The notes under the pieces are model-generated. The model saw nothing but the letters and a program-made list of their open reading frames with translations, searched no databases and was not told where the DNA came from. Of a DNA stretch of 64,000 bases, positions 7,716 through 17,035 are shown in pieces. Made by a program: the position numbers and the translations under genes. Source of the DNA: Desulfobacterales bacterium (GTDB lineage Bacteria; Desulfobacterota; Desulfobulbia; Desulfobulbales; JAGXFP01); assembly GCA_024637225.1 (NCBI GenBank), contig JAGXFP010000021.1:1-64000 (forward strand), read 5' to 3'. Position 1 is the first letter of the stretch; every line of letters begins with the position of its first letter.

Positions 7716-9020
7716 TTACAGCTTTTTTTCCAGATGCTGGACCTGGTTGCGCCCCTCTTCCTTGGCGATATAGAGGGCGTTATCCGCCCTGTAGAGCAGA
7801 CTGTCCAAGGTGTCGTCCTCCCGCAGGGACGCAACCCCGGCGCTGATGGTCAGCCCGATCTTCTGGTGGTTCCGGATCCGGATAACCACCGCCTCAATGA
7901 CCCGGCGAAGGCGTTCCGCGGTTTCCAGGGCTTTTGCCAGCTCGGTGGTCGGCAGGACGACCAGAAACTCTTCGCCGCCATATCTGCTGAGGACATCGTA
8001 ATCGCGGAGAGCGGCTTGCATGGTTGTGGCGACTGTCCTGATCGCCTCATCGCCGCTCTGGTGTCCGAAGTTGTCGTTTACCTGCTTGAAGAGGTCGATA
8101 TCGATGATGATTATCGACAGGGGCAGCTTCGCCCTGGAGCTGTGCGAAATTAACTCTTTGAACCGCCGGTTTCCCTCCCTTCGGTTGAAGAGTCCGGTCA
8201 GGGGGTCGGAGGTGGCCAGTTTGACCAGCTTTCTCTCATCTTCATCAATGACACTGACCAGACGCCGGGCCAGATAAATTATGACTGACAAGAGCAGCCC
8301 CAACAAGAAGAGACCCGAGGCCAGCAGGATGATTCTGGTCTTGTTCACCTCATCGGCGACCTGATCGGCCGGGATCGAGATAGTGATTCCTCCCCGGATG
8401 TCGCCCAGCTCGTAACCTTGCACGCCATGGCATTTCAAGCACTCTTTCCTGGCCGGCAGGGGAGCCATGTAGCGGAAGAGGAGACCGTTCGGGGTTTCCA
8501 CAAAACGGTGGACCTCCTTTTCGCCTTTTTCGAAATCGATCAGGGCGGCATGCTCGAAGGCATCCGGTTCGTTTAAGGGATTCAGGGGGTCGAGGCTGGT
8601 GATGTTGATTCCGAACAAACGTTCCTCGGTGGCCATTGCCGAGATCATTTTGGTGATGGCCGCGTGGTTGTGGAGGAGATAGGTTTCTCCCTCTTCGTCG
8701 GTGATCGAGGTTTTCAGGCCGGGAATTCCGGTCAGATAGGGGTCGATCCGCATTCCCGGTTTTTTCTTAACATAAACGCCGTCCTGCCTGATAATCCATT
8801 GGCGGGTCTGGACGATTTCATTAAAAAAAGCCTGCGCTTCGTGGGTCAGATGCTCTCTGACCATGCTGGAATGCCTGTAGCTGAAGCCCCAGAAAATAAT
8901 GGTGATCAGGAGGGTTACAATCAAAGAGATGATCGCCACATATTTTTTGACAAACCGTGAATTTGATTTGACCAAAGGGGTCGATGGCGCACCATGGCTA
9001 TCAATTTTCTGGTTTTTCAT
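7716..9020 (-). CDS. Membrane diguanylate cyclase with periplasmic heme-c type sensor domain
   Basis: 434 aa from ATG 9020; a TTG at 9038 in frame is an alternative. A TM helix (about 27-46) leads to a periplasmic DUF3365/Tll0287-like domain with CLKCHG (about 194-199), a single c-type heme attachment motif, then a second TM (about 230-251) and a GGDEF domain with GGEEF (348-352). An RxxD inhibitory site (R339, D342) lies five residues before it, so product inhibition is expected. Such a protein would make cyclic di-GMP in response to redox state or a heme ligand in the periplasm (inference). It stands alone and diverges from the second deacetylase. Confidence 0.92.
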   Translation of the reverse strand: MKNQKIDSHGAPSTPLVKSNSRFVKKYVAIISLIVTLLITIIFWGFSYRHSSMVREHLTHEAQAFFNEIVQTRQWIIRQDGVYVKKKPGMRIDPYLTGIPGLKTSITDEEGETYLLHNHAAITKMISAMATEERLFGINITSLDPLNPLNEPDAFEHAALIDFEKGEKEVHRFVETPNGLLFRYMAPLPARKECLKCHGVQGYELGDIRGGITISIPADQVADEVNKTRIILLASGLFLLGLLLSVIIYLARRLVSVIDEDERKLVKLATSDPLTGLFNRREGNRRFKELISHSSRAKLPLSIIIIDIDLFKQVNDNFGHQSGDEAIRTVATTMQAALRDYDVLSRYGGEEFLVVLPTTELAKALETAERLRRVIEAVVIRIRNHQKIGLTISAGVASLREDDTLDSLLYRADNALYIAKEEGRNQVQHLEKKL

Positions 9021-9206
9021 TATCTCCGGGGGAACCAAATCCGTTTAATGATTAAGGGCGCCATTATATCACATAAAACAGGCAAATTGAACGGGTTTAT
9101 ATAAAAGCAGGCTGGCGGCTATCCCAATTTGCCAGGGAACATTTGACCCTCCCATCGGACTCTGATAGAATTCGCTTTGACCAATCTAATCAGCCTGGAG
9201 GGTGTA

Positions 9207-10274
9207 ATGACCAGAACCGCTATCATGAAAAACGACCTGTTTCTGAAACATGACGCGGGTTTTTCCCATATCGAGTCTCCGGATCGCCTGGCCGCGATCT
9301 ATCATGGCTTAAGCGAATTTGAAAAACTGGAATGCCTGACATTTCCCGATTTTGTGGCGGCCGAAAAGCAATATCTGCAACTGATTCATAGCGACCGCCA
9401 TATCGGTCGGATTGCCGAAACCGCCGACCGCGGTTTCGTCAGTCTCGACCCGGATACCGGCGCCTCGTCCCGCTCCTACGATGCGGCCCGTCTGGCGGTC
9501 GGGGCGGTAATCGCCGGAACTGATCTGATCATGGCGGGCGAGGTTGATAACGTTTTCGCCCTGGTGCGTCCGCCCGGCCACCACGCCGAACCGGATCAAC
9601 CCATGGGTTTCTGTTTGTTCAACAATATCGCCATTGCCGCCGCTTACGCGACCCGGGTCTTGGGATTGAAACGGGTGATGATCGTCGATTGGGACCTCCA
9701 TCACGGCAACGGCACCCAGCATGCCTTTTATGAAAGCGAAGAGGTGCTCTATTTTTCAAGCCACCTTTATCCTTATTTCCCGGGCAGCGGCGCCTTGCAG
9801 GAAACCGGCAGCGGCCGCGGCGAGGGCTACACCGTCAATATCCCCCTGTCCGGCGGCCAGAACGACATGTCCTATGCCGCCATCTTCAACGATATAGTGG
9901 CGCCCCTGGCCCGGCAGTACAAACCCGAAATGATCATGGTCTCGGCCGGCTACGACATCTGTGTCGGCGACCCCCTGGGGGCGATGGCGGTTACCCCTGC
10001 TGGTTTCGCTTATCTGACCGAGCTCTTGAAGGATCTGGCTGATGAGCTTTGCCGTGGCCGGCTGCTCTTGGCCCTGGAAGGGGGCTATAATCTGACCGGG
10101 CTGCGCGACGGGGTCCTGGCGACCATCGGCGCCCTGGCCGATAATCCTTTGTTGCCCGACCCGGCCGTTGAGACAGGACGATTGAGTCAGGCCGCTTTTG
10201 GCCGGCCGGGTTGTCTGTCGGAAGACGCTTTAGATGTCATCAGAAAGGGCCATGGCAAGCATTGGCAATTTTGA
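9207..10274 (+). CDS. Second histone deacetylase superfamily protein
   Basis: 355 aa from ATG 9207, with GGAGGG 6 nt upstream; a TTG 30 bp earlier is in frame but would place that site inside the gene. The deacetylase signature is complete: RPPGHHAE (His dyad 125-126), WDLHHGNG (Asp163, His165), SAGYD (Asp250) and LEGGYN with the catalytic Tyr. It resembles class II or acetylpolyamine-amidohydrolase-like bacterial members more than the copy at 2203-3171, and is about 33 residues longer. Substrate is unknown; acetyl-lysine proteins or acetylated polyamines are candidates. It is monocistronic by position. Confidence 0.88.
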   Translation: MTRTAIMKNDLFLKHDAGFSHIESPDRLAAIYHGLSEFEKLECLTFPDFVAAEKQYLQLIHSDRHIGRIAETADRGFVSLDPDTGASSRSYDAARLAVGAVIAGTDLIMAGEVDNVFALVRPPGHHAEPDQPMGFCLFNNIAIAAAYATRVLGLKRVMIVDWDLHHGNGTQHAFYESEEVLYFSSHLYPYFPGSGALQETGSGRGEGYTVNIPLSGGQNDMSYAAIFNDIVAPLARQYKPEMIMVSAGYDICVGDPLGAMAVTPAGFAYLTELLKDLADELCRGRLLLALEGGYNLTGLRDGVLATIGALADNPLLPDPAVETGRLSQAAFGRPGCLSEDALDVIRKGHGKHWQF

Positions 10275-10387
10275 GAAATGGAAGCCGGGACAGGCTCTCG
10301 GCGAGGCGGCTCAATAGGTTTTGGCTCACCGCCGGCCAGGGAAAGATTGTTTGACTTGATGGGGGTTTTACGTTAATTGTTCAGGCC

Positions 10388-10672
10388 ATGAAGATAAGCA
10401 CCGATGAGGTAAAATACGTCGCCGGCCTGGCCCGGCTGGAGCTTTCGAACGAAGAGGCGGGGGAGATGGCCACCGAGCTCGATCAGATCCTTTCTTACGT
10501 CGATAAGTTGAACGAACTAGATACCAGTGCGGTCGAGCCGACCACCCATGCCATTTCCATCACCAATGCCTTCCGGGAAGACCAACTCCGGGAATCGCTG
10601 GCCAGGGAGAAGGCTTTGGCGAACAGCCCCCGCCAGAACGGCGAAGCCTTTGTTGTGCCCAAGATTATTTGA
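10388..10672 (+). CDS. gatC: Asp/Glu-tRNA amidotransferase subunit C
   Basis: 94 aa, normal for GatC: VKYVAGLARLELS at the start, LDQILSYVDKLNELDTS in the middle, and AFREDQLRESL then NSPRQNGEAFVVPKII at the end. With GatA and GatB it converts mischarged Glu-tRNA(Gln) and Asp-tRNA(Asn) to the amidated forms. gatA follows on the same strand but only after a 384-bp gap holding a hairpin terminator and a decayed repeat; gatB is not in the window. Confidence 0.93.
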   Translation: MKISTDEVKYVAGLARLELSNEEAGEMATELDQILSYVDKLNELDTSAVEPTTHAISITNAFREDQLRESLAREKALANSPRQNGEAFVVPKII

Positions 10673-10717
10673 GCGCAACCGGCCAGCAGTGCGTCGGCGT
10701 CGGCCCTGCCCTGCTTG

Positions 10718-10790
10718 ATCCGCAAGAGCAGATCGAAGCGTAAAAGCGTACTTCTCTACCCAGCAATGACGCGACAATCTGCTGTAAGCC
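10718..10790. repeat. Decayed family A repeat (copy A7)
   Basis: AGCGTACTTC...GCAATGACG-GACAAT-TGC (about 10744-10786) matches the family A core with scattered changes, and the preceding segment from GATCCGCAAG is more weakly similar. The terminal inverted repeats are not recognisable. Confidence 0.55.
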
Positions 10791-10808
10791 GGAAGCCGGC
10801 TTTTTTTT
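10786..10808 (+). terminator. Hairpin with T-run between gatC and gatA
   Basis: AGCCGG (10787-10792) and CCGGCT (10796-10801) around a 3-nt loop, followed by a run of T to 10808. It would end the gatC transcript and separate it from gatA. The remainder of the gap to 11056 shows no gene; a gatA promoter is presumably there. Confidence 0.7.
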
Positions 10809-11056
10809 GCTTAGCCGGATTGCTCTTTTTGTCCTGCCGTCATGAAACTCAAAGCGGATCTCATCTTTATCGGTAGATTCGCTTTTTTTGTCAGTAACCC
10901 GAGGCCGTGAAGAGCTTGTGGGGCGGTTGCCTCTCTCAATCTGTAATTGTAATTACCTGTTTGCCTGTCCGCAATCGCGCACCTGACTTTCTCAAGCCCT
11001 CATGGATTCAAGAGTAAAGATCAGGCCATATATCTTAAAAAGCACAGGGTAAGAAA

Positions 11057-12517
11057 ATGGAGCTATATTCCCTCACCGTTCACCAGTTGCGGGAGATGCT
11101 GAGCAAAGGCGAGGTATCCGCCGTTGAAATCACCGAATCGGTCCTGGCTCGAATAGAGCGGGTCGAAGATCGGATCGGGGCCTTTATCACCCTGGACCGG
11201 GATGGCGCTCTCGCCCAGGCCGCCGGAGCCGACCGGGAAATTGCCCGCTCCACCGCGGGCTCCCTGGCTGGAATTCCCCTCGCTTTGAAGGATGTGGCCT
11301 GCACGGAAGGTTTGCGGACCACCGCCGGCTCGAAGATCCTGGAGTCTTTCATCCCGCCCTATGACGCTACCATGGTTACGAAACTCAAGAAAGCCGGGGC
11401 GGTGATTCTCGGCAAGGTCAGCATGGATGAATTCGCCATGGGCTCCGCCAATGAAAACTGCGCTTTCGGAACCCCCCATAACCCATGGGCCCTTGATTAT
11501 GTCTGTGGCGGCTCCAGCGGCGGTTCGGCAGCAGCGGTGGCGGCCGATGAGTGTATCGCTTCAATCGGTTCCGATACCGGCGGTTCGATCCGCCAGCCCG
11601 CCTCCCATTGCGGGGTGGTTGGTTTGAAGCCCACCTACGGCCGGGTCTCGCGCTACGGCCTGATCGCCTACGCCTCTTCCCTTGATCAATTCGGACCACT
11701 GACCAAGGATGTTCGTGATTGCGCCACGATTCTCCAGGAGATCAGCGGTTATGACCAGCTTGATTCAACCTCCGTAAATATCGGGGTGCCCGATTATCAG
11801 GCCGCCCTGGAAAGAGGGGTTAAGGGCCTGAAGGTCGGCATTCCCAAGGAATATTTCGAGGAAGGGATTGACCCCGAAGTGGCGGTGGCGGTGCGAAACG
11901 GCATCGATTTGCTTAAGGAAGCCGGGGCCGAGCTCGTTGATATCTCCCTGCCCCATACCGATTATGGAGTGGCCGCCTACTACATCATCGCCCCAGCCGA
12001 GGCCAGCTCGAACCTTGCCCGATATGACGGGGTGCGCTACGGCCAGCGGAGCGCCGAAGCCGAAACTCTTCTGGAGATGTACCGGAAAACAAGATCGGAG
12101 GGTTTCGGCACCGAGGTGAAACGCAGGATAATGATTGGCACCTATGCCCTATCTTCTGGCTACTACGATGCCTACTACAAGAAGGCCTTGCAGGTCCGCA
12201 CCCTGATCATCAACGATTTCAAGGAGGCCTTCACCATATGCGATGTGATGGTCTCCCCGGTCACCCCCGGTCCGGCCTGGCGCATCGGGGAAAAAAATAA
12301 CGACCCCTTGAGCGTCTATCTCACCGATATTCTTACGATTCCGGCTAACATGGCCGGGGTGCCCGGTCTCTCCCTGCCCTGCGGCTTCACCAGCCAGGGG
12401 CTGCCGATCGGTTTCCAGATTCAGGCGGCCCATTTTGCCGAGGAGAAACTGTTGCAGACCGCTTACGCTCTGGAGCGTGAACTTGGACTTGTCGGGCGTA
12501 AGCCCGCCGGTCTTTAA
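11057..12517 (+). CDS. gatA: Glutamyl/aspartyl-tRNA amidotransferase subunit A
   Basis: 486 aa amidase-signature enzyme. Visible are GIPLALKDV with the catalytic Lys (about 74-82), the Gly/Ser loop [13 protein letters not shown] (about 150-162) with the cis-Ser, and [15 protein letters not shown] (about 170-184) with the nucleophilic Ser; [20 protein letters not shown] is typical of GatA rather than of general amidases. It releases ammonia from glutamine for tRNA-dependent amidation in the cytosol. hisC begins 12 bp after its stop and cmk 3 bp after that, so the three are likely co-transcribed. Confidence 0.96.
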   Translation: MELYSLTVHQLREMLSKGEVSAVEITESVLARIERVEDRIGAFITLDRDGALAQAAGADREIARSTAGSLAGIPLALKDVACTEGLRTTAGSKILESFIPPYDATMVTKLKKAGAVILGKVSMDEFAMGSANENCAFGTPHNPWALDYVCGGSSGGSAAAVAADECIASIGSDTGGSIRQPASHCGVVGLKPTYGRVSRYGLIAYASSLDQFGPLTKDVRDCATILQEISGYDQLDSTSVNIGVPDYQAALERGVKGLKVGIPKEYFEEGIDPEVAVAVRNGIDLLKEAGAELVDISLPHTDYGVAAYYIIAPAEASSNLARYDGVRYGQRSAEAETLLEMYRKTRSEGFGTEVKRRIMIGTYALSSGYYDAYYKKALQVRTLIINDFKEAFTICDVMVSPVTPGPAWRIGEKNNDPLSVYLTDILTIPANMAGVPGLSLPCGFTSQGLPIGFQIQAAHFAEEKLLQTAYALERELGLVGRKPAGL

Positions 12518-12529
12518 AGGTGAATAATC

Positions 12530-13681
12530 ATGAAACTGAAGGTACCTGAAAACATCAGCAGCCTGGTGCCCTATCCTCCCGGCAAACCTATTGAGGAACT
12601 GGAGAGGGAGTACGGCATCAGCGGCTCGATCAAACTGGCCTCCAACGAAAATGCCCTCGGGCCCTCGCCCAAGGCGGTGGCGGCTATCAGGGACAACCTC
12701 GGCAAGCTCCATCGCTATCCCGATGGCAGCAGTTACTATCTGACCAGCCGGCTGGCTGAGAAGCTGGCGGTAAACCCAGACCAGATTGTCTTTGGCAACG
12801 GCTCCAACGAGATAATCGAGCTGCTGATCAACACCTTTCTCGCCTGCGGCGACGAGGTGATCACCAGTAATCCCACCTTTCTGGTTTATCAGAAGATGGT
12901 GCAGGCCCGGGGCGGGGTTAACCGGGTGATCCCTCTCAAGAAAATTCCGGGCCAGCATCTCGCGGGCCATGGCGGCGGCACTCCTCTCGGGGTCGGCCAT
13001 GATCTCGGGGCAATCCTTTCCCTGATTAATGGGCGGACCAGACTGATCTTTCTGGACAACCCCAACAATCCCACCGGGGTAATTTTCAGCAAAGCGGACT
13101 TCGAGGCCTTTCTGGCCGAGGTTCCCGATGAGATCATAGTGGTTTTAGACGAGGCCTACGTCGATTTTGTCGCGCCGGCGCTACAGATCGATGTCCGTGA
13201 CTATCTCGATCGGCAGACACCGGTGGTCGGCCTGCGCACCTTTTCCAAGGCCTATGGCCTGGCCGGTCTCAGGATCGGCTATGGCTTGATGAGCCGCGAG
13301 ATCGCCGGCTATCTCCATCGGGTTCGGCAGCCGTTCAATGTCAATCTCCCGGCCCAGATCGGCGCCCTGGCCGCCCTTGACGACGATGAGCATTATTACC
13401 GGACCCTCGACTTGACCAGGGAGGGAATCGCTTGGCTGACCAAGGAGATTACCACGCTCGGCTGCACGGTTTTCGACACCCATACCAATTTTTTTCTGGT
13501 CGATGCAGGTCGAAATTGCCGCGAACTGTACGAGAAGATGCTGACCAAGGGCGTGATTATCCGGCCGATGGCCGCTTACGGTTATCCCGAATATATCCGG
13601 ATCACCGTCGGTCTTCCCGAGGAGAACAGGCGGCTGGTTAACTCCCTGAAAGAAGCTCTGGCTGAGTTGCGGGAAGACTAG
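12530..13681 (+). CDS. hisC: Histidinol-phosphate aminotransferase with an internal insertion
   Basis: 383 aa, a little longer than the usual 350-365. Family features are LASNENALGPSP (about 36-47), RYPDGSSYYL, DNPNNPTG (about 176-183) and RTFSKAYGLAGLRIGYG with the PLP lysine (about 236-252). It is a PLP enzyme moving an amino group between glutamate and imidazole-acetol phosphate in histidine synthesis. The extra length comes from a Gly/His-rich segment at about residues 138-156 (12941-12998), where relatives have only a few residues before HDLGAIL. It sits in a gatA-hisC-cmk run. Confidence 0.93.
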   Translation: MKLKVPENISSLVPYPPGKPIEELEREYGISGSIKLASNENALGPSPKAVAAIRDNLGKLHRYPDGSSYYLTSRLAEKLAVNPDQIVFGNGSNEIIELLINTFLACGDEVITSNPTFLVYQKMVQARGGVNRVIPLKKIPGQHLAGHGGGTPLGVGHDLGAILSLINGRTRLIFLDNPNNPTGVIFSKADFEAFLAEVPDEIIVVLDEAYVDFVAPALQIDVRDYLDRQTPVVGLRTFSKAYGLAGLRIGYGLMSREIAGYLHRVRQPFNVNLPAQIGALAALDDDEHYYRTLDLTREGIAWLTKEITTLGCTVFDTHTNFFLVDAGRNCRELYEKMLTKGVIIRPMAAYGYPEYIRITVGLPEENRRLVNSLKEALAELRED

Positions 13682-13684
13682 ATC

Positions 13685-14353
13685 ATGGAAAAAGTCCCGA
13701 TCGTGACCATTGACGGCCCTTCCGGGGCCGGGAAGAGCACCATCAGCCAGCGGCTGGCCGCCAGAGTCGGCTATGCATATCTTGATACCGGCGCCATGTA
13801 CCGGGCGGTGGGCCTGAAGATCGAGCTGAGCGGCATCGATTGCGATGACGGCACGGTCCTGAGCCGTTTGCTCGACGATATCGATCTGCAGCTTAGCCCG
13901 GTTGGCGGCAAAACCAGGGTGATTCTCGACGGCCAAGATGTCTCGGAGGCGATCAGGACCCCGGAGATTTCCATGGCAGCCTCCAGGGTATCAGCCCTGC
14001 CGCTGGTCCGGGCAAAACTCACCTCCCTGCAGCGCGCAATCGGCGGCCGCGGCGGCGTGGTCGCCGAGGGCCGGGATATGGGCACCGTGGTTTTTCCCGA
14101 GGCGGCCTGGAAGTTTTTCCTTGATGCCACCACCGAGGAGCGGGCTCGGCGCCGGGTTTTGCAGCTTAAGGAACAGGGCCAACAGGTCGATGCCCAGGAA
14201 ACCCTGACCCAGATCATCGAGCGGGACCGGGCCGACAGCAGCCGGGCCCTGGCCCCCTTGAAAGCGGCGACGGATGCCGTGATCATCGATTCTTCGCGAA
14301 TGACCATCGAGGAAGTTGTCGCCTTTATGGCTGCTCGGGTAGCCGGAAGTTGA
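13685..14353 (+). CDS. cmk: Cytidylate kinase
   Basis: 222 aa, normal length. P-loop GPSGAGKS (11-18), YLDTGAMYRAVG (about 32-43) and AEGRDMGTVVFPEA (about 128-141) are the CMP/dCMP kinase signatures; a C-terminal LID with repeated Arg follows. It phosphorylates CMP and dCMP in the cytosol. It starts 3 bp after hisC and ends the gatA-hisC-cmk run. Confidence 0.95.
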   Translation: MEKVPIVTIDGPSGAGKSTISQRLAARVGYAYLDTGAMYRAVGLKIELSGIDCDDGTVLSRLLDDIDLQLSPVGGKTRVILDGQDVSEAIRTPEISMAASRVSALPLVRAKLTSLQRAIGGRGGVVAEGRDMGTVVFPEAAWKFFLDATTEERARRRVLQLKEQGQQVDAQETLTQIIERDRADSSRALAPLKAATDAVIIDSSRMTIEEVVAFMAARVAGS

Positions 14354-14450
14354 TCGTCAAATTTATGGTTTGCTTTAATGATTTCCGTGGCTGTAGTCAC
14401 CCTGCTTATGCAAAATCGCGCCTTGATGATTTAGCAAGGAAATCTTAAAT

Positions 14451-15770
14451 ATGCACTGCGATCTTCTGATAACAAACGGATTACTGAAAACCCCTGGCCA
14501 CCCAGGGCCAGACTGTGGGCAACCCGGTTTTGTCGCGGTCCGGGACGGCATAATCAGCACAATGGGTTCGATAGCTGAGCTTCCCGGCGGAGTTGAAGCG
14601 GCCAGGATTATCGATGCCCGGGGCAGTCTTGTTTTACCCGGGCTGATCAACTGCCATAACCATGCCGCCATGACCCTGTTCAGGGGGCTGGCCGATGATT
14701 TACCGCTGATGGTCTGGCTTCAGGACCACATCTTTCGGGCCGAGGCGCGATTTGTCAGTTCGGAAATGGTCTATTGGTGCAGTAAGCTTGCGGCGGCGGA
14801 AATGATCCTTTCGGGAACCACCACCGTGGCCGACGGTTATTTTTTTGAGGATGACTGCGTCCGCTCCTTCAAGGAAGCGGGCCTGCGGGCGGTTGCCGCC
14901 CAGGGGATTATCGATTTTCCAGCCCCCGGGGTACCCGATCCCGCCGATAATATCGACACCGGCGCCCGATTCCTCCAAAAATGGCGGGGGGATGAGCTGA
15001 TTACCCCGGCCATCTTCTGCCACTCTCCCTATACGTGCAGCGCCGAGACCATCGTCAGGGCCAAGGATCTGGCTCGCCAGGCCGATTGTCGTTTCTTTAT
15101 TCACCTCGCCGAAACCGCGAACGAGGTCGTGGAATCCCGGAAACTCCATAATCTTTCACCGGCTGCTTACCTGAAGCGACTCGGGGTCTTGGACCAGGCC
15201 ACCGTTCTGGTTCACTGCGTCTGGCTGGATGACGATGATCTTCGGATTATCAAGGAGGCGGGGGCCGGGGTGGTGAGCTGTCCCCAGAGTAACATGAAAC
15301 TGGGGGCGGGTGCGGCGCCGGTCGACAAATTTGATGAGTTCGGTATTCCGGCGGGACTGGGAACCGACAGTTGCGCCAGCAATAACAATCTCGACATGTT
15401 CAGAGAGATCAGTGTCGCCGCCAAACTGGCCAAGGTTAACCGCCTAGATCCCACCCTGCTGCCGGCCGGCCGGGTTATGGAGATGGCCACCAGCGGCGGC
15501 GCCGGGGTACTCGGTCTTTCCGATCGGATCGGCGAACTAACGGTCGGCCGGGCCGCCGATATAATCATTGTCGATCTGCGGAAACCCCATTTGACCCCGA
15601 TGTACTCGGTCGATTCTTTGCTTGTTTACGCCGCGTCGGGCAGCGATGTCAGTACTTCGATCATCAACGGCCGACTGGTGATGGATAACCGTGAGCTCTT
15701 GAGCATCGATCTTCCGGAGGTTATCGGCAAAGTCAACGAAATGGCCAGACGGCTTAAAGCAGAAACTTGA
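14451..15770 (+). CDS. Amidohydrolase, MTA/SAH deaminase type
   Basis: 439 aa TIM-barrel amidohydrolase. Zinc-binding NCHNH (His69, His71), TTTVADGYFFED, SPYTCS, FIHLAET (third His), VHCVWL and GTDSCASNNNLDM (catalytic Asp) follow the order of 5-methylthioadenosine/S-adenosylhomocysteine deaminases and related chlorohydrolases. The likely reaction is deamination of SAH or MTA to the inosyl form in the cytosol. It follows cmk by 97 bp; its end overlaps the convergent DedA-type gene by 17 bp. Guanine deaminase or another nucleobase specificity cannot be excluded. Confidence 0.88.
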   Translation: MHCDLLITNGLLKTPGHPGPDCGQPGFVAVRDGIISTMGSIAELPGGVEAARIIDARGSLVLPGLINCHNHAAMTLFRGLADDLPLMVWLQDHIFRAEARFVSSEMVYWCSKLAAAEMILSGTTTVADGYFFEDDCVRSFKEAGLRAVAAQGIIDFPAPGVPDPADNIDTGARFLQKWRGDELITPAIFCHSPYTCSAETIVRAKDLARQADCRFFIHLAETANEVVESRKLHNLSPAAYLKRLGVLDQATVLVHCVWLDDDDLRIIKEAGAGVVSCPQSNMKLGAGAAPVDKFDEFGIPAGLGTDSCASNNNLDMFREISVAAKLAKVNRLDPTLLPAGRVMEMATSGGAGVLGLSDRIGELTVGRAADIIIVDLRKPHLTPMYSVDSLLVYAASGSDVSTSIINGRLVMDNRELLSIDLPEVIGKVNEMARRLKAET

Positions 15771-16380
15771 CCAGCACAAAGCCGGTGACCAGCAAGGCCA
15801 GCAGGATTATGGTCAGCAGGTTGAGGTAGCGCTCGATAAAGGTTCTGATCGGCGCCCCGAAGCGATAGATCAAAGCGGCCACCAGGAAAAACCGGGCGGC
15901 GCGGGAGACCAGGGAGACCGCGACAAAGGTCGGGAAGTTGATCTGGAAGGCCCCCGCCGTAATGGTGAAAACCTTATATGGCAGGGGTGTGAAACCGGCC
16001 ACTCCTACCGCCCAGGCATCGTATTTCTGATAAAGCTCCTGGACCAACTCGTATTTGTCGGCCAGGCCGTAGAGCTCGATGATTCTGCTGCCGGCAATAT
16101 CCATGAACCAGAAACCCAGGCCATAGCCGAACATGCCGCCCAGAACCGAGCCGACTGCACAGATACCGGCGTAGCGAAAGGATTTTTTGGGGGAACCGAT
16201 ACAGAGGGCCATCAGAAAGACATCGGGTGGGATCGGGAAAAAGGAGGATTCGGCCACGGCCACCAGGAAGAGCACCCAGACCCCGTAAGGAGTTTGCAGC
16301 CATTCCTGGATCCATTCATACAAGCGATGCAGGGGGCCGCCGTTATTGCCTCTCCCGGTCGCGGTTAGCTCATTGTTCAA
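15754..16380 (-). CDS. DedA-family (YqaA-type) membrane protein
   Basis: 208 aa with about five hydrophobic segments. ESSFFPIPPDVFLMALCIGSP (about 44-64) and FTPLPYKVFTITAGAF (about 129-144) are the conserved re-entrant-like motifs of DedA/YqaA proteins, which are thought to move lipids or protons across the inner membrane. The given start is a TTG overlapping the pcm stop by 11 bp; a downstream TTG at the LYEWIQ segment is an alternative. Third gene of a leftward lipoprotein-pcm-dedA run. Confidence 0.88.
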   Translation of the reverse strand: MNNELTATGRGNNGGPLHRLYEWIQEWLQTPYGVWVLFLVAVAESSFFPIPPDVFLMALCIGSPKKSFRYAGICAVGSVLGGMFGYGLGFWFMDIAGSRIIELYGLADKYELVQELYQKYDAWAVGVAGFTPLPYKVFTITAGAFQINFPTFVAVSLVSRAARFFLVAALIYRFGAPIRTFIERYLNLLTIILLALLVTGFVLVKFLL

Positions 16381-17035
16381 TCTTCCACCCCTGGGCTCCG
16401 ATCAGACTGACGAATCTGACCTTTTCCCCTTTTTCGTAATTTACCCTGCCATCCTTCTTGCTTACCCTGACCAGTTGTTGGCTGTCTCTGGGCCCGACCG
16501 GAATAACCATGATGCCCGGCTCGGTCAGCTGCTCGATGAGAGTGCTCGGGATCTCCGGGCCGCCGGCCGTGACGATAATGCCGTCATAGGGTCCGTGTTC
16601 AGGCCAGCCCATGGTGCCGTCCGCCATCTTGCAGAGGGTGTTGAAACACCCCGCCTTGTCCAGATTTATTCTGGCCCGGGCCATGAGCTTTTTGATTCTC
16701 TCGACCGAATATACCCGGTCGCAGAGTTTGGCCAGCACCGCAGTCTGGTATCCGCAGCCGGTGCCGATCTCCAGTACTTTTTCATTCCCTTTAAGCTCGA
16801 GCATCTCGGTCATCAAGGCGACGATGTAGGGCTGGGAGATAGTCTGGCCTTCCCCGATCGGCAGGGGATAATCACCATAGGCCTGGACCTGGAGAGCGTC
16901 TTCGACGAAGATATGGCGGGGCACCTCGCCAATGGCTTTCAGGACGAGGGGATCGTTGATGCCCCGGGGGATCAGCTGCTCCCGCACCATGCGTTCCCTG
17001 ACCTTGAGGTATTGCTGCATACCCCTTGGCTTCAC
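16370..17035 (-). CDS. pcm: Protein-L-isoaspartate O-methyltransferase
   Basis: 221 aa. RERMVREQLIPRGI at the start, the SAM-binding EIGTGCGYQTAVLA (about 91-104), VYSVERI, and DGIIVTAGGPEIP (about 148-160) are family signatures. It methylates isoaspartyl residues in aged proteins for repair. The GTG at 17035 is chosen because it overlaps the preceding stop as GTGA and has GGAG upstream; ATG at 17020 is an alternative but has no properly spaced site. Translationally coupled to the lipoprotein upstream and to the DedA gene downstream. Confidence 0.95.
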   Translation of the reverse strand: MKPRGMQQYLKVRERMVREQLIPRGINDPLVLKAIGEVPRHIFVEDALQVQAYGDYPLPIGEGQTISQPYIVALMTEMLELKGNEKVLEIGTGCGYQTAVLAKLCDRVYSVERIKKLMARARINLDKAGCFNTLCKMADGTMGWPEHGPYDGIIVTAGGPEIPSTLIEQLTEPGIMVIPVGPRDSQQLVRVSKKDGRVNYEKGEKVRFVSLIGAQGWKIEQ

